From positions 1 to 34,538 of the IMG/VR virus record IMGVR_UViG_3300042922_001431: a DNA stretch of 34,538 nt. One strand, given 5' to 3'. This document shows positions 28,482-34,538 of the stretch, piece by piece. The notes below the pieces were generated by a model that saw only the letters and a list, made by a program, of their open reading frames with translations, was not told the DNA's origin and ran no database searches. The stretch comes from a virus. The stretch's first letter is position 1, and every line of letters begins with the position of its first letter. The translations under genes and the position numbers were made by a program.

Positions 28482-29192
28482 TTATTCTCCCTTCGATAGT
28501 CCGTCTATGACGGTTATTTTTAGTTTATTTAACTTCTCTGAATCAGCCTGTTTCATTTGAACTAATTTATCAGGTATATTTTTATATCTGCCAAACAACT
28601 CGCCAGTATATTTGGCTGCTACCTGTTTTGATGTGGCTACTTCATCACATAACCCATAATCAAAACATTCTTGAGCTGTGAGCCAAGACTCAGCATCAAG
28701 TAACTTTATAAGTTCTGTTTCTTCAATTTTGCCGTTTGTTTTTTCAAGATAAGTCTGTCTCACGGATTCTGCAGCTTTATCAAGCCGATCAGCTATATCT
28801 CTAAAATCTTTTGCAAAGCCTTCTCCTGAAGTCCATGGATTATGGATCATCATCATAGTATTTGAAGGCATGATAATTTTATCTCCTGCCATAGCTACTA
28901 CACTTGCAGCACTAGCTGCCAATCCATCTACATATACATTCTTTATGTATTTTTTTCTCTTTAGCATATTGTGAATTGCAAGAGCTTCAAATACATCACC
29001 ACCCGGACTGTTTATGTATATGTTTAATATCTGGATTTCTCCAAGCGCGTCCAATTCAGCTTTAAAACTTTGAGCACTATGTGCAGCATAACCAGCTCCC
29101 CACCAAGCAATCTCTATATAAAGATATAGGTCAGCTTCTGTTGAGGTTTGGTTTTTAAACTCCCAATATTTTTTGTTTAACAAATTTGGCAC
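28482..29192 (-). CDS. ClpP-like prohead protease
   Basis: This ~236-residue protein is an S14 (ClpP-type) serine protease. Visible are the oxyanion loop INSPGGDV, the nucleophile serine in GLAASAAS, and the histidine in MMIHNPWTS. It matures the capsid by cutting off the delta domain. A GTG at 29192 has AGGGGG eight bases upstream; a GTG at 29201 is an alternative. It overlaps the portal gene by 38-47 bp and sits just before the capsid gene, the standard order for this type. Confidence 0.9.
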   Translation of the reverse strand: MPNLLNKKYWEFKNQTSTEADLYLYIEIAWWGAGYAAHSAQSFKAELDALGEIQILNIYINSPGGDVFEALAIHNMLKRKKYIKNVYVDGLAASAASVVAMAGDKIIMPSNTMMMIHNPWTSGEGFAKDFRDIADRLDKAAESVRQTYLEKTNGKIEETELIKLLDAESWLTAQECFDYGLCDEVATSKQVAAKYTGELFGRYKNIPDKLVQMKQADSEKLNKLKITVIDGLSKGE

Positions 29193-30366
29193 TGCTTCCA
29201 CCCCCTTTCCCTACTTGGTAGATATCTTGATTATCAACATTGACGTAGTTTAAACTGATCATTCTTACATCTCCGTCCTCAACTGGCGGTAAATACATAA
29301 TGTCTCTGCCTTCGTTAATTGTCATTAACCCTCTGTCAAATAAGGCCTCTATCATTTTTAACCTGGTATCAATACTTGCATATTGAAGCCTGTTGGCTGT
29401 AAAAATGATTTTATTTCCGAAGCCCCTCTCTCTTTCGGTTAGGCACTTGAACATGAACTCAAGGCTGAGTTGTATGGCAATTGGTTCAATAACATTCTCA
29501 TAAAAGGCATTCCATTCTTCAGCATTTGCAGTGGAAGTAAGAATTTTTTCATTCAAGTTGTAATATCTGTAAATGTTTTCTCTGAAGAACTGCATTTGTA
29601 GTGTTTGAATCGTAGCAGGTCTTTGTGTTATTTCTTTGAACTCCATAGCATTGTCAAGACCACCAATGCCACCCTCATTGCTTGCAGACATATATGCTGT
29701 CTGAAATTCATTTACTTTTTGTTGTAATGTTTTATCATCTATAAAGTTGTTATACTTCAGATACCCTCTAAGCGTTGCAGAGTTTTTAACAGAGTTTTTT
29801 ATCCCTTGATATGTTGTTTCTAAAAGATCAAGAGTACTTTGTAAATCCAAATCCGGCGGCGTACCCATAAACCTCTTTTTGTTATAACGTCCCTTGATAT
29901 GAATTACTGATTGATATGGTACTGTATATTCCTTGTTGTCATAGTCCCAGGTAAACTTAAAGAATATGTTTCCTTGGGCATCTTCAAAGATGTTATACCT
30001 TGTCACCGTTACAGGTTGTATTGAGGTTATATTAAGGAAGCTTTCATCATAAAACAAAATAGCAAACGCATTAGATGTGTACACTAAGTCGCTTGCTATT
30101 CTATATAAAAAATCATATGTTGACATTTCCAGACACGGTCTTATATTCAGAAGCTTTGAAAGAGGATCATTTTTTATGGTCATCCCCTTTGAATCTTTTC
30201 TGATGACCTGCGGTGAAAGTTTCCCAACATTAGTTGCTATTGCATTTGCTATTGAACCAATTAACTCATTCTCTCTTAGATTACCAGGGACGGAATTACC
30301 ATTGGTAAATACGAAGGGAATTATTCTGGTTTTAAACTTGTCAAGTAACTTTGATACTACTATCAA
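29155..30366 (-). CDS. Portal protein (HK97 type)
   Basis: The 403-residue protein starts at a TTG with AGAGGAGGTG upstream. Family features include IGSIANAIATNVGKLSPQVI, LLNIRPCLEMSTYDFLYRIA, SVIHIKGRYNKKRFMGTPPD and the C-terminal FDRGLMTINEGRDIMYLPPV with the NEGR motif common in HK97-type portals. Twelve copies form the ring through which DNA is packaged. Confidence 0.93.
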   Translation of the reverse strand: MIVVSKLLDKFKTRIIPFVFTNGNSVPGNLRENELIGSIANAIATNVGKLSPQVIRKDSKGMTIKNDPLSKLLNIRPCLEMSTYDFLYRIASDLVYTSNAFAILFYDESFLNITSIQPVTVTRYNIFEDAQGNIFFKFTWDYDNKEYTVPYQSVIHIKGRYNKKRFMGTPPDLDLQSTLDLLETTYQGIKNSVKNSATLRGYLKYNNFIDDKTLQQKVNEFQTAYMSASNEGGIGGLDNAMEFKEITQRPATIQTLQMQFFRENIYRYYNLNEKILTSTANAEEWNAFYENVIEPIAIQLSLEFMFKCLTERERGFGNKIIFTANRLQYASIDTRLKMIEALFDRGLMTINEGRDIMYLPPVEDGDVRMISLNYVNVDNQDIYQVGKGGGSSAKFVKQKILGV

Positions 30367-30383
30367 ATAGTTTCACCTCCTCT

Positions 30384-32045
30384 CTATGCGGCATTTTTAA
30401 GCATCACCCCTATTTCGCTATAATATTTTTGTCTTACGGTCATTGCATCAATTACCGAAACAAACCCGTCAATTCTGCATCTGCTTTCTATTTTTATTGG
30501 TTTGAACTTTCTAGTCTCGGAGTTATGCTTTAATGCAACATTTAAGAAATGGGCCTTTAGTAGGTTGTTTTGCCCAATTTCCAATCTACCGTCCTTAATT
30601 TCACCTTCAAATTCTTTTATTACAGGAGTCAAGTTCTCTCCCTGGTAAACATCATCCATATGGAAACCAAATTTCTTCAAATCATCAATAAGATATTGAG
30701 CACTATACCGGTCATATCCAACCTTAAGACATCGAATTTGGTATTCCTTTAGCAGCATAACAAACCAATCAAATACATCTTTGTAGTCAACATGATTATC
30801 CCCACTTAACTGTAAGTATCCCTGTTTAACAAATATTTCGTAAGGTACACCATCAGTTGCCTGCGCCGTTTCGAGTCTGTTTTTAGGCATAAAGAACTGA
30901 GTAAATAAAAACAACTTACCGTCCTTTTCGATTACTATACTTGCAGCTGTTAAATCAGTTGTTTGTGATAAATCAATCCCGCCGACTGCATAGCATCCTC
31001 TAAACTGTTCTAAAATAAAATGTCTTTGGCTTGCCTGATCTACCACTGGATAATCAAGCCAAGCTATGGAGCTGTTTTGTTTGATGTTACAGTACTTCGT
31101 TAAAAACTCAGCACGTTTGCTCAAAGACATTTCAGCAATAGCAGCCTCTTCAATTAAAAAATCGGGCTGTACTGAAACACCTAAATTTGGATTGCTCTTT
31201 TTTAACTCTTCGATATCATTCCACTTATCTATATCATCAATCATATATAACAAAGGAAGTAATCTTTTCTCTTTGCTGTTGCCTTTTAAGAAGGCAGTGG
31301 AACGTTTCATTAATTCATCGTAAATACCATCATTAATGTATCCGGCAGTTGATATACTTAAAATTAATGGCTGCCGTCTTGCACCGAGAGCTGACTTCAT
31401 AACTTCATATTGTTTGAGTCCCTGATCTCCGACCCAAGCATGAACTTCATCGTTAACAACTAAATGAGGATTAAAGCCATCTGATTTTTTAGCATTAAAG
31501 GCAATTGGTTTTACAGTGGTATTAGTTTCAGTAATATAGATATCACTCCTGCGTTTCTTTGCTAATTCTCCAAGTTCATCTTCTTGCTGTATCATCTGGT
31601 AAAAGTTATCATAAACAATATTTGCCTGCTCAAGTTTAGGAGCTAAACAATAAATCTTCGCGCCATATTCTCCATCAAGATATGTCATATATGCAATAAT
31701 TGCACTAGCAAATAATGTCTTCCCGTTTTTTCGGGCCATTATGATGAATACTTCTCTAAATATACGGATATCGTCACTATCAACAATACCGAATATTATT
31801 GAGACACAGGCTTTTTGCCAAAGCTCTAGTTTTAATAAATCATTTCTTCCTTCACAGTGATGGCAGAAATTCTCAATAAACTTTATAGCTTTATTTGCTT
31901 TTTTGGCATTAAAAAAGTAAGTGCTATTCTGAAGGTCACTTACTATTATTTGATATATTAATTTTATCCACTTGCCAACTGTAATTTCACCATTTTCAAT
32001 TTTGCTCCAATATTCCAGAATGTAATTTGAATATGGTATTGTCAT
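30384..32045 (-). CDS. terL: Terminase large subunit
   Basis: The 553-residue protein has an ATPase domain with Walker A (MARKNGKT, residues ~104-110), Walker B (LVVNDEVHAW) and a coupling-type STAGYINDG motif. The nuclease domain carries aspartates in GGIDLSQTTDLTAAS, in VGYDRYSAQYLIDDL and near the C-terminus (VSVIDAMTVRQKYY). It drives DNA packaging and cuts the concatemer. Its ATG overlaps the small-subunit stop (ATGA). The set HNH, TerS, TerL, portal is typical of cos-type HK97-like phages. Confidence 0.95.
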   Translation of the reverse strand: MTIPYSNYILEYWSKIENGEITVGKWIKLIYQIIVSDLQNSTYFFNAKKANKAIKFIENFCHHCEGRNDLLKLELWQKACVSIIFGIVDSDDIRIFREVFIIMARKNGKTLFASAIIAYMTYLDGEYGAKIYCLAPKLEQANIVYDNFYQMIQQEDELGELAKKRRSDIYITETNTTVKPIAFNAKKSDGFNPHLVVNDEVHAWVGDQGLKQYEVMKSALGARRQPLILSISTAGYINDGIYDELMKRSTAFLKGNSKEKRLLPLLYMIDDIDKWNDIEELKKSNPNLGVSVQPDFLIEEAAIAEMSLSKRAEFLTKYCNIKQNSSIAWLDYPVVDQASQRHFILEQFRGCYAVGGIDLSQTTDLTAASIVIEKDGKLFLFTQFFMPKNRLETAQATDGVPYEIFVKQGYLQLSGDNHVDYKDVFDWFVMLLKEYQIRCLKVGYDRYSAQYLIDDLKKFGFHMDDVYQGENLTPVIKEFEGEIKDGRLEIGQNNLLKAHFLNVALKHNSETRKFKPIKIESRCRIDGFVSVIDAMTVRQKYYSEIGVMLKNAA

Positions 32046-32380
32046 TCTTTCATCAAAGCAGCTAACCTGCTCGCCTTTTTCTTTTCAGGTGGAATATGGT
32101 CAAGTAGAGTTTTGATTATACCGTTATATTTTGCAATACTATTTAAAAGAGTTCCGGCTGCAGGGTGTTCCTTCAAAAATGATTGTGTGGCATTAATGGT
32201 CTCAGTTAACACTCCTTCTTCTTGAAGAATTCTTCTACACTCATTTTGTAAGCATACCAGGAAGGCTGCTTCATTCAAAAGACCGTCAACCAAATTCTTT
32301 TTATTTTTTTCCATGTCCTTGAATATCTTTTTAAGTTTGGCTTTCTCTTTGTAAATTTCCACTTCTTGTAATAATTCCAT
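32042..32380 (-). CDS. terS: Terminase small subunit (P27-like)
   Basis: This 112-residue protein is helical and has SFLKEHPAAGTLLNSIAKYN near its C-terminus, a typical block of P27-family small terminases. It lies between the HNH and TerL genes and shares ATGA with TerL. AGGGGGTGA precedes the ATG. It should recognise the packaging site. Confidence 0.82.
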   Translation of the reverse strand: MELLQEVEIYKEKAKLKKIFKDMEKNKKNLVDGLLNEAAFLVCLQNECRRILQEEGVLTETINATQSFLKEHPAAGTLLNSIAKYNGIIKTLLDHIPPEKKKASRLAALMKE

Positions 32381-32408
32381 CTAAAAATCACCCCCTATAT
32401 TCAAATTT

Positions 32409-32762
32409 TTATTGCAGGGTTTTTTTGACCTCCTCTACTCGGTCTCCAAATGTACCCCCTGTTTTTCTTGATGGGGGGAGTACATTCCCTTCACCATCAA
32501 ATATATATCTTTTCTTTTTGCCAGTATGTTCGCCAAATTTATCTTTATTATGGCAATCAAGACAAACATACTCAAGGTTGCTCCAATTCAGAGTTACACT
32601 CGGATCATTAATGTTTTGTGGCGTAAGCTTATTCTTATGATGAACAATGTATCCTGGCTTTCCGCATATTTCACATAACCCAAACACTGATTTAATATAA
32701 GCCGCCCTACATTCTAACCATGCCTTTGAAATATAAAACCATTTAGAAAACTTTTGTGCCAT
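32409..32762 (-). CDS. HNH endonuclease
   Basis: The 117-residue protein has the full HNH pattern with zinc knuckles: CEICGKPGYIVHHKNKLTP, NWSNLEYVCLDCHNKDKFGE. HNH proteins next to TerL are needed for cos cutting and head assembly in HK97-type phages, so a cos mechanism is favoured for this phage. The ribosome site is weak. It is the first gene of the packaging cluster. Confidence 0.9.
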   Translation of the reverse strand: MAQKFSKWFYISKAWLECRAAYIKSVFGLCEICGKPGYIVHHKNKLTPQNINDPSVTLNWSNLEYVCLDCHNKDKFGEHTGKKKRYIFDGEGNVLPPSRKTGGTFGDRVEEVKKTLQ

Positions 32763-32897
32763 AAATTATATCAATCCATTCTTTAAATTACATACATTAT
32801 AGTAGAAAAAGTTTTTTCACTTTAACATATCTTATATTCTGTTAAACTCGCTTATTCCTTCTAAAGCCTTATATTAATGCAAGTCAAGTAACTACTT

Positions 32898-32924
32898 ATA
32901 ATGAGTTTTACACAATCTCATTAT
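32898..32924. repeat. 8-bp inverted repeat upstream of the packaging genes
   Basis: ATAATGAG (32898-32905) and CTCATTAT (32917-32924) form an inverted repeat with an 11-bp spacer in the gap between mini-recombinase and HNH genes. No T-tract follows on either strand, so an operator is more likely than a terminator; a cos site also often lies in this position. Confidence 0.45.
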
Positions 32925-32936
32925 GTTAATGTCATA

Positions 32937-33485
32937 TCAAAATAAACGGAAGTTTTTCATGTTTTTATTTATGTCTTCCTGTTCTATTCCAATGTATCTT
33001 AAGGTAATGGCTTGGCTTGAATGATTAAATATTGTCATCAATAAAGCTGCATCTTTAAACTGTTTATAGTTATGATATCCAAATGTTTTCCGAAGTGTAT
33101 GTGTTCCAAGGTCAGGTATATCAAATAGACTTCCGACCTCTTTCATTATCTGGTATGCTCTTACCCGGCTTAATGGATTATTCTTCCCTTGCCTACTCGG
33201 TATGAGATATTCATTAAGGTTTTTCCCTTCACAGTATTTCTTTAGTTCTCTTTTTAATTCAGGATTAATTTCAAATTTCTTTTCCTTTTTTGTCTTTTGT
33301 TCACGGATGCGAATTATATCTTTGTTTTTAACATCACATATCCTTAGCTTAAGAATGTCTGATATTCGCAGACCAGAATAAAACCCCGTATAAACCATTA
33401 TGAAATCCCTTATATTATTTTTCTTCAAATATGTACATATCAACTTCAGCTTTTCTGGATCTCTTATCGGGTCAACTGTGTTCAT
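32937..33485 (-). CDS. Catalytic-domain-only tyrosine recombinase
   Basis: This 182-residue protein is a tyrosine recombinase lacking the N-terminal core-binding domain. All catalytic residues seem present: Arg40 (SGLRISD), Lys64 (REQKTKK), His129 and Arg132 (THTLRKTFG), His155 (FNHSSQ) and Tyr164 (LRYIGI). Full-size family members have 300 residues or more. Short integrase-like genes next to the terminase and late regulator are seen in several Firmicutes phages; their role is unclear. AAGGTGAT precedes the ATG. It might resolve multimers or act as a DNA-binding regulator. Confidence 0.82.
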   Translation of the reverse strand: MNTVDPIRDPEKLKLICTYLKKNNIRDFIMVYTGFYSGLRISDILKLRICDVKNKDIIRIREQKTKKEKKFEINPELKRELKKYCEGKNLNEYLIPSRQGKNNPLSRVRAYQIMKEVGSLFDIPDLGTHTLRKTFGYHNYKQFKDAALLMTIFNHSSQAITLRYIGIEQEDINKNMKNFRLF

Positions 33486-33500
33486 TCTGGATCACCTTCT

Positions 33501-33614
33501 CTACTTTTTAAGTCTTTTCCTTGCACATTCAGGGAACATACAAAACCACTTGCCTTCTCTAAATGTACCCCAGACGCATGTTGCACACTTAAATTTATAC
33601 TTTGGTCTAGCCAT
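33501..33614 (-). CDS. 37-residue Cys4 zinc-finger peptide
   Basis: This very short gene encodes MARPKYKFKCATCVWGTFRE and on to CARKRLKK, with four cysteines at residues 10, 13, 25 and 30 that form a plausible zinc finger with basic ends. AAAGGATG is at a proper distance from the ATG. It lies between the late regulator's terminator and the mini-recombinase gene, 15 nt upstream of the latter. Confidence 0.65.
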   Translation of the reverse strand: MARPKYKFKCATCVWGTFREGKWFCMFPECARKRLKK

Positions 33615-33635
33615 CTTGAGCACATCCTTTCGGAC

Positions 33636-33675
33636 AAAACAAAAACGAGGCAAGGTATCCGTCCCTGTCTCGTTT
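33636..33675 (-). terminator. Terminator after the late regulator
   Basis: On the minus strand AAACGAG and CTCGTTT (33675-33643) form the base of a stem extended by further pairs with one mismatch, followed by TTTTTGTTTTG. It should end the early/regulator transcript, so the packaging genes need antitermination or their own promoter nearby. Confidence 0.75.
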
Positions 33676-33757
33676 CGTTTGTTGAATATTAAACATACTT
33701 TTCACAATACAATTCTATCACTTCCAAAAGCTTCATTCAGCACCATTTCAATAATTT

Positions 33758-34207
33758 TTATTCGTGTTTTTCTTTTTCTCTCCAAAATTTTATTTTTCTT
33801 TGAACGGTGCTGCGGCTTATGCCCATTTCTTCTGCAATTTGTTCCTCTGACATATTATCTATAAATTTATGTATCAATATCAGCCTTGTAGTTCTGTCCG
33901 GTATAGTATCAAAATACCCATATGCTTTGTTAAGTAGTAAAATAAACTGTTCCATTTTTTTATTAAGCTTTTCAGCCAAATCATTTCTCTTTTGAATACA
34001 TTCATCCGACATCTTTTCAAAACCTTCAATTCTGAATGATCTGGCGCTATATGGAAAACAAGTAGAACTGCCGGTTACTTTATCACTTACATATTTATCA
34101 CCTGGAGCAGCATCACCATTGTATAAGTCTTGAATCCTATTTCTATAATCCTTAATATCCATTCCAATGGTTTTAATCTTTCTTAATTCCTCTTTAGTCA
34201 TAGGCAC
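33758..34207 (-). CDS. Late-gene regulator (DUF1492/ArpU/RinA-like)
   Basis: The 149-residue protein has helices in its N-terminal part (KEELRKIKTIGMDIKDYRNR) and a C-terminal sigma-70 region 4-like HTH (MSEEQIAEEMGISRSTVQRK). This layout and the place just upstream of the packaging genes match the ArpU/RinA/DUF1492 family of phage late activators. GGGGGTG precedes the ATG. A 9-bp inverted repeat lies in its leader. Confidence 0.82.
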   Translation of the reverse strand: MPMTKEELRKIKTIGMDIKDYRNRIQDLYNGDAAPGDKYVSDKVTGSSTCFPYSARSFRIEGFEKMSDECIQKRNDLAEKLNKKMEQFILLLNKAYGYFDTIPDRTTRLILIHKFIDNMSEEQIAEEMGISRSTVQRKIKFWREKEKHE

Positions 34208-34224
34208 CCCCTATTCTTTAGTTT

Positions 34225-34251
34225 CGTTCTATGTTTTCCCGTCATAGAACG
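34225..34251. promoter_or_regulatory. 9-bp inverted repeat before the late regulator
   Basis: CGTTCTATG (34225-34233) and CATAGAACG (34243-34251) are exact complements with a 9-bp spacer, 18 bp upstream of the regulator's start codon. It may be an operator for autoregulation or an mRNA hairpin. Confidence 0.6.
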
Positions 34252-34325
34252 TTTTGTTCTTCAACTATATCACACTAGTTTTAGAAAATAAATACCTTTA
34301 TGCCGTACTTTTCTTAAATGGCGTC

Positions 34326-34538
34326 TTAAATCCTGCTACCGCATTGAGAACAAAAATTATTCTGAGCATATTCACCTACGAAAAATATGTTTCCGCTTTC
34401 AGACATATATGGAACCTCCACTATGGGACCACCACTTACTGAAACATTTTCTTTTTGTAAATCAAGATTTTTATTCATGTCAATAACCCTTTTCAAAATA
34501 TCTTGTTTGCAACTCTCACATAAGCAACTATTTTTCAT
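34326..34538 (-). CDS. Zinc-binding early protein at the window edge
   Basis: This 70-residue protein begins MKNSCLCESCKQDILKRVID and ends FCSQCGSRI, with one pair of cysteines at each end that could form one zinc site. The ATG is formed by the last three bases of the window, so its ribosome site lies outside or, if the molecule is circular, in the first bases of the window (GGAGAG on the minus strand at 12-7). The frame appears complete. Function is unknown. Confidence 0.6.
   Translation of the reverse strand: MKNSCLCESCKQDILKRVIDMNKNLDLQKENVSVSGGPIVEVPYMSESGNIFFVGEYAQNNFCSQCGSRI

Noticed and set aside
1-34538. tRNA or rRNA genes
   Set aside because: No cloverleaf with a TTCGA-type T-loop and acceptor stem, and no rRNA-like conserved stretch, was noticed on either strand by eye.

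Overview
The window reads as one complete temperate siphovirus (HK97-like) genome of about 34.5 kb from a low-GC, endospore-forming Clostridia-type host. The host call rests on AT-rich composition, strong GGAGG ribosome sites with many TTG/GTG starts, Bacillus/Clostridium-type LexA boxes, a Spo0A-like regulator, and phage families (YopX, MazG-like, BppU, DUF1492-like regulator) common in Firmicutes phages. It holds one repressor, one replication module, one packaging-to-lysis module and one large serine integrase.

Layout. Positions 1-7.55 kb (minus strand) are the early region: Cro-like HTH, small proteins, a replisome organiser with tandem 11-bp iterons inside its gene, SSB, a half-length sliding-clamp-like protein, an excisionase-like HTH, two orphan DNA methyltransferases, YopX and a MazG-like protein. 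Positions 7.55-9.69 kb are the lysogeny switch: a consensus early promoter with an operator in its spacer, then repressor and serine integrase on the plus strand. Positions 9.7-15.6 kb are an accessory region of self-contained cassettes, each with its own promoter or terminator: an SOS promoter facing a candidate antisense RNA, a non-coding repeat cluster, a Spo0A-like response regulator, an XRE regulator, a membrane protein, a LexA-controlled tyrosine recombinase, and an autoregulated HTH-DUF488 gene with an uncharacterised partner. Positions 15.7-34.5 kb (minus strand) are the late region, read from right to left: zinc protein, DUF1492-like regulator, mini-recombinase, HNH, terminases, portal, ClpP-like protease, capsid, connectors, tail tube, frameshifted tail chaperone, tape measure, baseplate and receptor-binding proteins, a LexA-controlled small protein, amidase and holin.

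The early genes run off the left edge and the late genes start at the right edge. The first gene ends exactly at base 1 and the last gene starts exactly at base 34538. Joining the two ends puts a GGAGAG ribosome site 5 nt upstream of that start, with TAG directly followed by ATG. The simplest reading is a circular (or circularly permuted) phage genome cut between two genes, not a prophage with host flanks.

The most unusual points are: three LexA-type boxes on three separate accessory transcripts; the Spo0A-like regulator with intact phosphorylation residues; the HTH-DUF488 cassette with three identical operators; a textbook -1 frameshift signal in the tail chaperone; iterons inside the replisome-organiser gene; and a methyltransferase ribosome site closed in a hairpin.
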